A DNA stretch of 64,000 nucleotides from Podocnemis expansa (GCA_007922195.1 ML681994.1:47352434-47416433); one strand, 5' to 3'; positions 12,231-24,388 are shown, counted from the stretch's first letter. Numbers and translations are program-made. Notes: a model not told the origin generated them from the sequence alone.

Positions 12231-12869
12231 ATGTAAATGATGTATGGGCTGATTTCAGAAGAAATATTTGTTAAATGCAGAACTACTGTGTGACATGAAA
12301 TGGTGGAAGTCCTGCTTTTCCAAGCAAATCCTAGGAGAGCATGTGTCAAGAATCAAATTTGCAGAACATTTTTATTTTCCTCCCCAGTGATCAAATCCCA
12401 GTGGAGTGATGATCTGTTACAGAGAGATCATGAAATTCTTCTCTTTCAAATGTTTTCTATTCTTTGCAGCACATTTCCTTTGACGCCTGCATCAATAGTC
12501 ATTTATTTATTGATACAGGCTCTGTTAAGTAGTTTGATTTAATCAATTGCTTTGGTTAGTTTTGACACCAATTGACTCAAGTCCCAGCTCCCATTAATCT
12601 TTTCTGTCAACCACGATGAAGCCCTCTTAAAGCTGTCCAACTCACACAAGTGGCAGATCATTTTTCAACATCATCTTATGCTACTCATTGAAGAAGTCAC
12701 CTCTTGCTTGCTCAACCAAGGGCAATGCTTGTTAAACTACTGCACAACATTTAAGAACAGTGTGATAACCTGTTGGATTCAATAGGGAAAATATTCTCCA
12801 ACAAAACTGTATATAGCAAAGCTAAAGCTAGAATTTAGCCATGGGTCACAAAATAGAGAAGTTTTAGTA

Positions 12870-13090
12870 AGATACTGCCATATTACTAAGAATAATAATG
12901 TTTTCCACTACTGTAACACCTTTCATTAAAGGATCTCAAAATAATCTACAAGTTGAAAAAAATAATATCTTCATTTTTCAGCTTGATATGACAGAAGCAA
13001 AAGCAAATTTAAGCAACTTGCTCAAAGCCATAGAGGAACTCAATAGCAATGTGCAAAATGGGACCCAGGTGTTCTAGCTCTCCATCCAAT
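12870..13090 (-). repeat. MIR/CORE-type SINE remnant
   Basis: The segment taacacctttcattaaagga ... gcaacttgctcaaagccata ... gggacccaggtgttctagct matches the reverse complement of the body of a MIR-like tRNA-derived SINE (the cttgggcaagtca and ctgtaaaatgggg blocks). It is old and diverged. Confidence 0.6.
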
Positions 13091-15800
13091 ATTCATACGA
13101 TTAGACAAACAAGTCCCAATAGTCTTGAGAGTTGCTAAGCTGCTATGTGTGTTCTCTAGTGATCAAGGTGCAGTATATCATTGCCATCAGGTTCAGAGAA
13201 AGTTATTTGCTCTCTCCCTTTTTACCTTTAAAAGGAAACAGGAAGCTGTGGCTATGAGGTTGTATGCATTCATACAATGGAGGCAGGAAGGTCTGAAGAG
13301 AAGGGAACAATTAGCAAAGAGGAACTGTTTCCCACAGTGTCAGAGCAGGGAAAACTCCATGCCTCTACATGATTGAGCCAGTTATAAGGGAAGTAGAGAC
13401 AGTACCTACTAGTACTGTGAAAAGTGCTTTCACACAATTTAGCTTCTTCCCATTGAAACACCACCTGCAGGAGATCAGTTGTACACAACCAACATTAACA
13501 GAACAAACAGAGCTTAGGCTGACTATATGAAGCCATTACAGTCAAACAGATGATATGCATCAAAAACATCAAAACAGATGATATGCAACCTCAACTGCAC
13601 CCAAGATGACACCTCTATTCAATAGAGGAGCTGAGCAGCTTAAGGGACATACAAAGCTAAACAGGCTAGCTAGGCCCTCCAAATTAATTATAAACTGTAA
13701 AACTTTTTAAGCTTACTTTAGATAAAAGTTCTAGCCTTTCTGGCTGTGAAGACAGCATCTGCAGCAGTTCAGACAATCTTCCAAACACATAAAGAGACCG
13801 AAACAATGAACCTGTCTCACTCATTATGTTATCATGTCGGAAGCACCTGTCATACAAAAATACCTTTTCTCTGACACAATTAAGGAAGAGACACAACATA
13901 AGAGTTCTATTCTCTAGGGTAGATGAGATCTAAGCATGTATCAAGAACATATTTAATTGAGGTACTAGTGAAAAACAGTGTAATCTAATGTATTATTTGG
14001 AAATAGAATGTTGGTACATCTTGTATAATTTAACATTGCTCAGACTTTTACCTTTACGAAATAATTAGGTAGGACATTAGGCAAAAGTGGAATGTTTCAA
14101 TAAGGCCACAAGAACCTGAACACAGGGAGCTACAACCAGAAATTCATGGTCGTAGACACTACCTGTATCACTATAATTCAGGAATACACAATTTTTTGAG
14201 CAGGTAATTGAAGAAATTAAGTCAAATGTCACAGTGGTAGTTACAATTATATTTGCTGAAACTGCTTCCCTTTCCTACTTACCCTGTTTAGACAGCAACA
14301 CTTCTTTCTTCAGGCAGCTCCAGAGACAACACCAACACTGAGAGGTATAGTCCTTTGTTCACAGGCCAGCAGCACTGCCACTCATTCTGAAGTCTGGATT
14401 TCCATGCCCTGAGTTTTTAAAAAGACAAGCAGCTGTTGGAGGGAGATTATAAACTGAGAGCAGTGTTTTAAAAGAGAGAAAAGCTGCAGTTCAGCAAGGT
14501 GCCCCTGATTTCCTAGTAACTAATCAAGGAGTCAGTGCCCAGTTGTGGAGAGCTTAGGGCTTTCCAGCTAAAGCTGTTCTCAGGCAATGTTGCAGAAGTG
14601 ACTCCTACATAAAGGAAAAGAAAATAAATGTAAATGCATACTTTGAAGAAAAATGCGCTTAGTTTTAAAAGTTAAACATTTTGCTTTAGCCATTTTCAAT
14701 GTCAAATAGAGTTTAAAAAGATAAGCCTCCGGCTTTCTTCTAAATGTTATCGTTTTAAAACTGATCAAGTGCTTTCCAAGCTTCCATTGATACCACCAAT
14801 TTATTAAAGACTGGGTGATTTTTCTTCTCTTTGCTGGTCAGATAACATCTCCATAATCCCTGGTGCCATCAGAGTAACATGCATTCTGGCCGATGGCAGC
14901 AGAACGGATCAGCTACATACTGCATGTACCTTTTGACCACATAACCACATTAACTTTGTATGTGAAACCAGGAGAAAGGGAAGGAGATAAAGTCAAAATT
15001 AGAATTTATTTACCCCATTTAGGCTCAGTCTTTTCCTGAATTAGAGTCATGAGATAATAAAGAAAGTAGGTAAGTTTCTTTCCTAGCAACATAGAAAGCA
15101 GAGATAGGAAAAAGTCAGCCAAGTCATAGTCCATTGGTTTCCCTATGCAGAGTTGTTCCCTACAGTATACTGTTAATTTCTTTGTACTATACTTTCTATT
15201 TTTAAATGACAAGCAATGAAGCAACCATCATTTCCCTTAGTCTATTCTCCAGTCTAATGAAACTTGCTATTAGGAAATAAAGAGAAAACAAAAGCTGAAG
15301 TTCTCTAACTTCTCAGAGATTCTAAAGGCCATATATAAAAATTGCACACAACTGTTAAAAGAAAAGTTTTAGATTGCAGAGTTAAGAGCTGAAAAGTTAG
15401 GAAATGCCAGAATTAAGGTTGCCTGCATAGACTTAATTCAGCCCTCTTGTGCATATGCATGCTGGTACAGTCTCTAATTGCATGATCATTTACTGTTATT
15501 TCCACAGGACTTCTATATTCTTCATTGCACAGATTTTCTATTTCTAACCCAGCCTTCTTACTTAGGCAGCCCCAGTTCCTCCTCTCCTGGCTCCTCATCT
15601 GATCAGTCTCTTTCTTAACACCCTGGACTTCAGTTCCACTTATCCCAGCCCTGATTTTCCTCTTCTTCATTCATATTTACTGTCCTTCCTAGGTCCTTGT
15701 CCAGTCTCTTTGACCAGCCAGTCCAGGTTCTTCCATCTTGCATCCTTGTTCTTCCTCTGCTGATTCTCTACTTCCACTCACTATTTTCTTCCCCATCCTG
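13091..15800. other. Unassigned sequence, no gene seen
   Basis: No gene is supported. The short frames on both strands (13125-15670) lack domains. Two near-copies of aaacagatgatatgca occur at 13546 and 13571 (a ~25-base local duplication). No other recognisable elements. Confidence 0.5.
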
Positions 15801-15805
15801 TTACA

Positions 15806-15870
15806 GTCATAGACTTTAAAGGTCAGAAGGGATCAGTATTATCATCAAGTCTCCTTAACCTACCAGTCCT
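15806..15870 (-). repeat. CR1 3' end fragment
   Basis: tcatagactttaaaggtcag followed by aagggatca is the reverse complement of the end of a CR1 3' untranslated region. Only about 65 bases are recognisable. Confidence 0.65.
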
Positions 15871-16879
15871 GGATTACCACATCCCACACTTTATCCAATC
15901 TCAGTCTCCCCACCTCCAACACCAGTTCATCCCCCATTTCTAGACTTCTTGGACAGCTAGTCCATCTCCCTTCCTCTGCCAACTCACAGTCTCATTTCCC
16001 CTTGTATCTCCCCACCAATCTGTAGTCACAGTTTTCTCTCCACCTCACTCGTCTGTCTCTTGTACCCTTTTATTGAAAGCAGGAAGTTTATTCCTACATG
16101 CTGCTTGGAGCCAGCAAGGAGGAGACATATGGATGCAATAAAGACAAGGCCCCTGAGCTCAGTTTATTAACCTGGACCCAACATGGCAACAGCCCAGAGC
16201 TGAAATTGCAGGGAAAGGGCTGCTTAGCCATAGGCTGTAACATGTCCGCTATTATCTTCAGGGGCTTTAGCTGCTTAAAATCTGAGCATGTGCAAAGTGC
16301 AATTTTTCACAAGTTTGTAACTTGGCTAAATTTGGGCATATTTTCATGTAAACAGAAAGGCACATTCCTGACAAAATGTTCAAATGTCAAGTCCCTACTT
16401 CTAGGCATGATAGCACAGTAGCTTTTCAAAGAAAAGATCACCAGAATTTTTCTAATATGGGTAAAACATTCTTCCGTACCCTTCTTTTCAAAACTGCTGA
16501 ACTGTTTTATCTGAAGTTTATTTATTCGCTTAGTGTATATATAATGCTAATTTTTATTACTTGCCAAGAGTCTGGGCAGATACTCAGTGAGGGAAATTTC
16601 AACCCAAAAACAGTTATAAACAACTATAAACAGAATTGTATCAGCACCACCTCCACAATCTGGTTGAAGACTAGCCTCTACTTAAGTTTCTCCTTCCTCA
16701 GCCAAGATCTCTCAATTTGCTAGCCTGGTTTGCTTGCTCTAGTAACATAGCCTTCCAGGCAAGTTATCAAAGGAAGGCTAAATAAGCATAGAACAAAGCA
16801 GCAAATCATACCCCGCCCCCAGGGTATCTTCTTTTCCCAGCCCCACCTTGATTCCTTTGAACCTTTCCCCTCTGTCTCC

Positions 16880-17177
16880 TAAGCAGAAACTCACCTACAG
16901 AAAACACTCTCACAATGATGCAAAAAGCTCCTCCCTTTACAACTGTAAAGCCCTTTAAAACTCTGCTTCTTTCTGAAAGCTAAAAGAAGACAACACACCC
17001 TTCATTTTAATCCCCCTGTTTCATAGCTTCTTGTTGAAACCCCTCTCCATTTCCCAGGTCCTTCTCTGAGAGCCCTCTTAGCAAATCATAGGGATCACCT
17101 GACCACTTCCCTTCTAGGTCTGCTAAACAGTCAGCCCAGTTTCCCTGGTCCTTAATGAAGCAGATCATTCTGTCACA
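16880..17177 (-). mobile_element. Putative LTR of a minus-strand retroelement
   Basis: Read on the minus strand, sequence beginning tgtgacagaatgatc at about 17177 directly follows a purine-rich run (gcctaagagggggagtg, then ggtggggag, around 17180-17208). A polypurine tract followed by a TG-starting block is the usual arrangement before a 3' LTR. The far LTR boundary and polyadenylation signals are not resolved, so the extent is approximate. Confidence 0.4.
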
Positions 17178-17208
17178 TACTCCCCACCCACTCCCCCTCT
17201 TAGGCTCT
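17178..17208 (-). other. Polypurine-tract-like run
   Basis: On the minus strand an almost pure purine run precedes tatgtgtgacag. In LTR retroelements such a tract primes plus-strand DNA synthesis. Its position just downstream of the Gag-like frame fits that role. Confidence 0.4.
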
Positions 17209-17272
17209 TGCTCAGGTCATAGTGAAGTTTTACAGGCTCCATCATAAGCCAGGAGCAGTCATGAAAGGCTCA

Positions 17273-18300
17273 TTACTTGTTCTGAGCCTTGTCAGTCTGT
17301 TTTCTAGTCTGCAGTCTCTCTAGCTCACCTTTCAGCTGGTTGATCTCAAAAAATAATGGATCTCTCTTCTGGTGAAGGAGTTCATCTCTCAGCATGACTA
17401 CCTGGAACTCCAGGCCTCCCTTATTGGCAGTGAGCTCACCCTTTTCTTTCAGGGCCTGCTGCCTGACTTCTTCCAAAGAGACACAACTATCTTTTATTGG
17501 ACCAACTTCTACTAGTGGAAGGGATGAGCATTTGAGTGTCTCAGGACTCACTGTGAGCTCTGGAGAAGAAATCCAGAGTATCCTAGCTAAATATAAGGAG
17601 GGACACATTAAGCATAAAGGGGCTCACACAGGGTTGAGACAACATAAAATGAAATAAGCAGTTAAAATTTATGCTCTTGTAGGGAAAAGGAGGGTTAGTA
17701 GGCATCAAGGCATGTTACAAACTGTTGTAATAGCCATAAAACCATTGTATTAACTTAACAGGAACAGGGTAGTGAATTAATATTCCTAGACTTGTCTTTT
17801 GAAGGTGTTGTGCAAATTTCCTTTGAGGATGTATGCAGGTCAGATATGGAGTGTTTGCCCAGGGATGATAAGCTGTTTTTGTCTCTTGTAATTTTTTCTG
17901 CATAATTTTTCATAGAGACTGTCTGGCTTCATCCACAGAGTGGTTGTTTGGGCATTTGATGCATTAGGATGAGGTTGTTGTGATAGGCACATATAGGACC
18001 TATTGATCTTGAAAAGTATGCCAGAGGTGGGAATTGCTCATTGAAGTAGTCAGGATACATCTGCAGGTTTTGCATCTGATGTTCTGGCCATGTTTGGTGC
18101 CATTTTGAGTTGGCGTGTCTTGCTATCTGAGGAACTTCATTCTGATGAAGGCCAGAATACTTCTTCTAAGGCAGCAAGTGCCACATGGTGCTTCTCAGCT
18201 GCATTCATGCACATAGTCAGCTTGGCAGTTGTAAAAAGACTGCCATATCTGCACAATTCAATTTTTCTGTAGCCACTTTGCTCATGCCCTTCTCACAAAC
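17273..18300 (-). pseudogene. Coiled-coil tail of a Gag-like frame, split by a PLE
   Basis: Minus-strand reading. The frame is open from about 18265 through LALAALEEV-type sequence at 18170, is interrupted by the PLE at 17474-18158, and resumes at 17465 with RQQALKEKGELTANKGG, ending with a stop at 17273. The tail is rich in Leu, Glu, Lys and Gln with heptad-like spacing (LFFEINQLKGELERLQ), suggesting a coiled coil of about 60 residues. The target duplication (gaagaagt) encodes the EEV shared by both sides, so the frames on the two sides are in register. A zinc knuckle lies upstream at 18721-18763. It is probably a Gag-derived protein of a non-autonomous LTR element; a host-gene retrocopy is an alternative. 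Confidence 0.55.
17474..18158 (-). mobile_element. Second-family Penelope-like element, antisense, 5' truncated
   Basis: The plus strand reads as the reverse complement of the 3' part of a different, well-known turtle PLE family. Diagnostic blocks are attggaccaacttctactag (17496), cttgtcttttgaaggtgttg (17791), ggtcagatatggagtg (17837), gagactgtctggcttc (17914) and catctgcaggttttgcat (18056). On the minus strand the GIY-YIG region is broken by stops; a variant of the GKTRQSL block is recognisable near 17925. It is flanked by the 8-base duplication acttcttc at 17466-17473 and 18159-18166. It is inserted in, and antisense-parallel to, the minus-strand Gag-like frame. Confidence 0.85.
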
Positions 18301-18491
18301 ACTGTTCCTCCTCTGCTGATGGACATCCTCAGCCTAAGCCTGAAGTTGCTCTCTTTTTTTTAAAGATCCCTCTCAGCCTCTTAACTTTTACTTTGGCCCA
18401 TGCTTCATCTTCTACACTCACAATCTGAGCCTCTCTAGGTCATCTTTCTGATTTGATTCTCTGTTGTTCCCACCTTTGGTTAGGAAAGATA

Positions 18492-18790
18492 TCAATTTCT
18501 CTTTCCCTTGGACTTCTCCCAGCAGGTTATAGCACTTCCCTGAAAAATGAGTTTCTGATTCTGTGAATGCCTGCTTGGCCTCTGTCGACCTCTGTGTTTG
18601 GGTCTACCACAAACTCCCCCCTTGGGCTTTGCTTGGGAAATATTTATATTGGGCCCATGGCCTCTTTTCCTCCAATACACACCATTGTTTTCCCAACCCT
18701 ATATTCTTTATTTTTCAAGGGGTAGTCATGACTGACATGGCCTACCTTTCCACACTTTAAACATTCAGGCCACCTCATATTCTTCCAAAT
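18492..18790 (-). pseudogene. Gag-like CCHC zinc-knuckle segment
   Basis: On the minus strand the sequence at 18763-18721 encodes CLKCGKVGHVSHDYP. This matches the retroelement nucleocapsid knuckle CX2CX4HX4C except that the last Cys is replaced by Tyr (tac for tgc). Downstream, 18680-18492 encodes a Gly/Arg-rich basic stretch (GRPKHRGRQRPSRHSQ) in a shifted frame, typical of RNA-binding tails. Frame breaks separate the blocks, so this is a decayed Gag-like gene. No protease or polymerase is visible in the window. Confidence 0.55.
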
Positions 18791-19204
18791 CAGTTCCTCC
18801 CATCATCTCTAGCTGTGGCTTGACCACACACAGTCATCCTGCTGTCACCTGCGCTACTCAAACATTTCTTTTCCAAGTTTCCCCACCTTTTAAAGAAGAC
18901 CCAGATGTTCCCTTGTTTGCAGATAGTCATGGGGCACAGTCGCTGCCCCAGTACTGGGTCCTGTTGTCTCCGCTGATCCTACATATTTGTAAGCGAACTG
19001 CATGGGTTTGTTCTTGCTGCAGTAGGTATTTCAGTATCTTTTCCATTTTCTCTCCTTGACAAAAGGGGTTCACCAAAGGAACCCTACAATCTATACCTGT
19101 TTTGTCACTCTTTTGCTACTTTATCATTTTTCCTTGATGGGACGTGGGTCTCACAAAATCCCCCTGATTGCACCAGTTGTAAATATACCACTTACACAGT
19201 CTGG

Positions 19205-19325
19205 TTTTAGGGCTAGGCACAGCTTCAATTTCTGTAGTGACTAGACCCTCAGGTTAAGTCATCAAAGAATAGTCCAAAATAAACACAAAATGAGATTTCT
19301 AGCCCCAGTCCCAAGCTGATCACTG
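19205..19325 (-). repeat. LTR-like block, left member of an inverted pair
   Basis: Read on the minus strand: gactggggctagaaatctca, then a ttattttgg block, cttaacctgagggtctagtc and actacagaaattgaagctg. The same order of blocks occurs on the plus strand at 19878-19990. The block sits upstream (in minus sense) of the Gag-like remnant, where a 5' LTR or leader would be expected. The 19330-19620 sequence beyond it probably belongs to the same element. Confidence 0.45.
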
Positions 19326-19877
19326 TCCCGTCTTCCTGAGGATCCTTCTTTTCTCGCCCGCCTGCCTGCCTTTCCATAGAACTTTTGAGCCTCTCCCACA
19401 GCTTTCTCCTCGGAGTCAACTCTAAGCTCCCCTACCGAACTCTCCCCAGAGTGCTCTTAATTACATCCTCTCTGCTCTTCACCCCACCCTGCAGGGGACC
19501 AAATGATCAATGTCTCCTGGCACTGTTCATTTTCTCCACCAGGGGAAGGGAGTGAGCTATGTGGGTCACAGGTGAGGACACATTCTCCCTTAAAGGCACA
19601 GTCAACCCATGACAAGAGAGTCTTATAAAGGGAAGTTTTGGGGGATATTAGTAATAGGTTGTGCTACCATACTTATATGTCACAGAATAGACTACAGATC
19701 TAGGAAGATTTATAAATCTTAAGGTTTACATTAATTTTAGCTACATATAATATTAACAACTTTCCAGGACTAAGGACTGAGTTATTTAGTGTCTAGTAAG
19801 CTTTACGTATACCAGTCTCTCCTTGGCTCAGAGAAAACCATAAACCCTGAGGAAGAATTGACAGTGACAAGTGTGAG

Positions 19878-19990
19878 ACTGGGGCTAGAATATTTTTATT
19901 TTATGCTTATTTTGAACTTTCCTTTTATGGTTAACCACAGGAACTAGTTACTACAAAAACTGAGCAAGACTGGTCCTAACTATGTGCTGG
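19878..19990 (+). repeat. LTR-like block, right member of an inverted pair
   Basis: gactggggctagaat, a run with ttattttgaactttcctttt, ttaaccacaggaactagtta and ctacaaaaactgagcaagac parallel the minus-strand reading of 19205-19325. This indicates two divergent copies of the same LTR or leader in opposite orientations about 550 bases apart. Confidence 0.5.
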
Positions 19991-20460
19991 TAATAAAACT
20001 GCAGAGGGCCACAGACAGTCCTCAGTATGCGGACAGAACTTTCTCTTCCCATAACTATATGCATTTAAAAAAAAAGCTTTAATATTTTATCCTCCACAAT
20101 AGACTGTCAGCAACATTTGAACTACAACTTCTGCATCAAAGCACACATCTCTACCATTTGAGGTAAAAGAGAAGTGGGCCTCTGGGATAGCATGACACAC
20201 TTACCAAAGCGTTTCATGTATGTTGTAAGAATGAAGTTTAAAGCCTGGACACTAGGAATAGGTAAAAACACTCCTCTTGTGGTGTCTTTAGCCTGTTCAT
20301 GCATGCAGGGTCTATGCCCGAGTCTACACTTGAGGAACTTTTCAGCAGCAGTTGACAGCAGATACACAAGGCACGTAAAATACCTTGCATATCTGCCAGC
20401 AACTGTCTAAGCTGCTGTGACGCACTGGTGAAAGCCGACCGCAAGTGGTCTGTGATCAGC

Positions 20461-20984
20461 AGAGCTGTAACTAGGGCGGGGTGAATGGGGTAAAGACCCA
20501 GGTGGGGAATTTTAAAGGGTGGCTGCCAGAACCTGCCTGGCCTGGAAGAGGAATCTGCCTTAGGCAAAGGCACATTCTTCCTGGAGCCAGGCAGGGGATG
20601 GGGGAGTTTCTCCCACCCTGCCCCAAACGTCCCTGACTACTCTGGACTGGTGGCAGGGGAAGCGCCCCCTACTGGGTCTCTGGCCACTCTCCCCCAGTGA
20701 GAGGGGAGGCACCCCCCACCGGATCTCTGCCACTCTGACCCAGCAGCAGGGGAGGTACTCCCCGCCGGGTCTCTGGCCACTTTCTCCTGGCAGCAGAGGG
20801 AAGCACACACACCCCCACCAGGTGTCCACTGCTTTGAACCAGCGGCAGTGGAATCACCCCCCGTGGCAGGGGAGGCACCCCCCCATCGGGACAGATCAGG
20901 CCCCAGGCCAGATCGGGGCTGGAGGAGGGGGGTGCCTTTCTGGCTTCCTGCCCTGGGCTCCAGAAGCTGTAGTTACAGCTCTAG
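20461..20984. mobile_element. GC-rich hAT-like element
   Basis: The ends are inverted: agagctgtaacta at 20461-20473 and tagttacagctct at 20970-20982. The interior is GC-rich with repeated 'ggatctctggccactct'-like units (around 20670, 20720, 20775; spacing ~50-60 bases) and no transposase. The flanks tgatcagc (20453-20460) and cggtcagc (20985-20992) agree at 6 of 8 bases, the size of a hAT target duplication. The open frames on both strands here reflect the GC-rich repeats, not genes. Confidence 0.6.
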
Positions 20985-21109
20985 CGGTCAGCTTTCAGCT
21001 ACATCTTTTAGGGGGCAGGACTTCCAGCGACGACTTCCAGAGTGCAGCAGCAAGTTCATACTGGGCTGACGGCAGCAATTTTGTCACTGTCCGTGAGGAC
21101 ATGCCCTAA

Positions 21110-23497
21110 GTTACTCTGTGCAACCTAATGCACTCCCTTCTGTCATACTTATTGAATAAAGGGCATGCTGATGACTCAAGTCAACAGTTTTAAGTGAGAT
21201 TGTTTATATAAATATATATAGATATAGTGTATCTCTCTGTATGAAATATTCCAGATCATGTTTTTAAATTGTAATTTAGATAGGTTTCACTGACATTGTT
21301 TTACTCTTGAATAACTGAATAAGATGGGGGGAAAAGGGGTTATCTACTGTACTGTGAAAGGAAATAAAATCAAACATTCAAAGTGAAATTTGAATAACTG
21401 AAGTCCTAAAATGTTAATTATAGATTATGAAACAATGATCAGTTGATTAACTATTTGAATTTGTCTTTTGAAATCCATGCAGAAGTTAGTAATGGATTGA
21501 TTTACACACAAAACATTTATCGATTCTTGGGTGCTTCATAACATTACATTTAAATGGGTAGTTTGGTATTTCAGTAAAGTGGCAGGTACTTGTTAAATAT
21601 CAATAATGCTAGCCTTTAGGGCAAACATAGAGAGCAATTTGTCTGACTCATTTCTTTTTCAAATGATCACAGCCCAATTCTGAATGTCCAACTTCAGAAA
21701 TTTCCTTGTTAAGACCTGCTGTTATCTAACTGGAAAATTGTTTGGTTCAGCAAAGAGCTCTCTGTTTATTTATCATTAACTTGCTATACTTTTGCCCCTC
21801 AAATTTTATTTTTCTGGGCATTTGCTTCAAAACAGGAACTTTTGCTTCTTAGGAGTTATCACTGCTTCTGCAGCATATTCCTTATCTGTAGTCACCATTG
21901 AGATCAATGGCCGATTCATGTTAACTAATTGTGATGTCTCAAGCATAAGAATATGCATTCAGGGACAGACTGAGTAACTCTTTTGGTTCCACTCCCACTA
22001 GTGATTTCATACGGGTGGTATCCTGCTCTGCACAGACCCTGTGTCCTGTATAAAGTCATGATCAGAGCTTCAAGGAATAAAGATAAAGGTTTTTAGGACA
22101 GCCCCCTTAATGATAAGAAACAAAGGTAAATTATTTATTTCCTACATTTGTTTCAAGTGGAATGTCTTATTCTGCAGAGATTTCCAACAGGGACCAGAAC
22201 ATTTTGCAAGCTAACACCCTATATCCTTTGTTTATGAAGTATATATGCATCATATGCCCATGAAACCCAGGCCAGTATCCTCTTCATAGGAAATAGTCTA
22301 TATTGAATTCTGGTATTCAAAGAGTAAAATTTAGGGATGGGGTAAGGGGGGAATACACTTTCCCTGATGTATTTGTCTCTGTACTGCTAATTAATGCATT
22401 GTTGATTAGGACCATGTGTTTGAGACACATATACTTCAGTCTGTGACAACTTTTCTATTATGAATTCCTATTTATAAATTAGGGAACATAACCACACTAG
22501 TTTTCACAAATGTGTTATCACATCACCTTTTAAATGATGTCTGGGACAGGGCAAAGAGAAGATAAATATTATCCAAAGCAAAGCCACTGACTATTTTCAT
22601 TTACCCTTCACTGGTTTTGAAAAGGCTGGACTATAGATTCCATGCACGTTTAAGGGAAAAGGAAACATTTATCTGGCAGGTTGGTATTTTTGTCTTCCCG
22701 ATAGGTCTGGAATGATCAACATACTACCTGTGGAGAGTGAATTATGGGTGCAATGCAGGTGATGTGGTTAAAATGTATGTAAATGAAGTTCATTGCATGG
22801 CTCTGTAATGTATCATACAGGACTACAATTTATCACTTGGTTATCCCCACCGAAGTAGTGTGTATTTACACACATTGTATACAAGTATGTCCACAGGTGG
22901 AAAACATTTTTAAGCATTATGTACAAATGGCTAACCCTTTTGATTTTCTGGGCTTCCAGGCTCTTCTAAATTGGTTTCCTGTGGTTACTTGCTCTTATAG
23001 TTAATTGTTCCTGTAGCTGCATATGAAACAAGGTATGTGATGTGTCAAGATCAAGTATATAATTTAGATTTGTATAATTATTTAGGCCTGTGTATCTGCC
23101 TGAAATGTCTTCTTGCATGCCTGAAAGCTACAGTTTTTAAGATACTCATGTAAGGAAAGAACAAAGACAATGTGTTTCTATTGCCTACCTATCACCAGTT
23201 GGGATTTCTTTATTAATGTGATAAAAAGATAAGAGATGTAGTTAAAACGGTTTGAGGAGCAGAGGGCGTTTGATATATGAATGCATAAATGAAGGATGGC
23301 TCTGACTCATCTTCAAGAAGGGTATCAGAACAAGGTCAAACAACCAGGTGGGAGGAGCAAGGGAGGTGTGAGAAAGACCATGGTTAAAATATTACATCAC
23401 TCTTTACCTTTCCTATGAGATTAAAAAATAATAATAATAGTAATTGGTGCCAAAACCCCTAAACTGAAGCCTGCCTAAAATGGAACATAACCATAAA
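21110..23497. other. Unassigned AT-rich sequence
   Basis: No gene or recognisable transposon was seen. It has short (TA)n-like runs around 21205-21225 and an (aat)n tract at 23427-23443. The frames at 21792-21977 and 22783-23004 show no domain features. Confidence 0.5.
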
Positions 23498-23505
23498 TTG
23501 TAAAG

Positions 23506-24388
23506 CAGGGGTCCCAAACATGCAGCCCGCGGGCTGCATGAGGCTTGTGGAATTCCCGCCTGCAGCCCTTAACACAGGCAGGAATTCAGGGGTTCATACC
23601 CCTGGCCAGCTTTTTAGGAGCCACACCACTGAGAGCCGGCGGCTGAGCTGCAACTGCCTGACTCCAGTACTGAGCCCCAGTACTTCTGGCAGTGCTTCCA
23701 GCTGCACTTCCCCCCTCCTCCGTGGGGCCTTGGCACAGGCAGTCCCACTGCTGGCCAGCCAGGGAGGAGCCGGAGCCTGTTGCTGTCTGTGAGCGGAGGG
23801 GAGGGGTAGGCAATGCCCTGCAGGGCCGTTTCTTGGGGGTCTGATCTGCAGGGAACCTTCTCCTCCCCCTCTTCCAGACTCTTGCAAGAGGCTCAAGCTG
23901 CGAGTGGTCTCGGAGTGGCAGCTCAGACACTGCCTCTGTCATTTGTAAAAAGTGGCACAGACCATCTTGGGCTCCGAGCCTCTTGCAAGAGGCTGGAAGA
24001 GGGAGAGGGCTCCTGCTGCTTCTTACAAGCAGCAAAAGTCATCTGTGAGCCGCACTCAGAGACTGTTCCTACCACTTCTAAGAAGTCGCATGGACTCTCT
24101 CATTTCTTCTTTCCTTGTTTTTCCTTTTTTCAATTTTCCTTCCGTTTCTCTTCCCTTCCTTTTTTTCTGTTTTTTTTAAAAACATGTAAAAACTTTCTAA
24201 TAATTAAATTTTAATTAAAAATTCATTAATTCTATTTACAATCATTTTGAATTCAATTAATTTTTAATTTAGTTTTAATTAAAGAAACTGATGACTCTGC
24301 TGCATGAGGAAGTTTCTGTAATGCAGCCCTCGGGCTAATATCCTAGTCTTCGTGCGGCCCATGTGGTGATTTGAGTTTGAGACCCCTG
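23506..24388. mobile_element. hAT-like non-autonomous element
   Basis: It begins caggggtcccaaacatgcag and ends gtttgagacccctg, giving inverted termini caggggtc/gacccctg. It is flanked by an 8-base duplication with one mismatch: ttgtaaag (23498-23505) and ttgtaagg (24389-24396). Eight-base duplications and CAGGGGTC-type termini are typical of hAT elements. The interior is composite: a GC-rich part containing repeated cctcttgcaagagg palindromes (near 23875 and 23977), a pyrimidine-rich stretch (24095-24175) and an AT-rich stretch of ttaattaa motifs (24195-24285). The 149- and 133-codon frames inside it are repeat-derived. Confidence 0.85.

Noticed and set aside
23586..24214. Overlapping 149-, 133- and 100-codon frames
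   Set aside because: They lie entirely in the GC-rich interior of the hAT-like element bounded by 23506 and 24388, on both strands and in several frames, so they are repeat artefacts.
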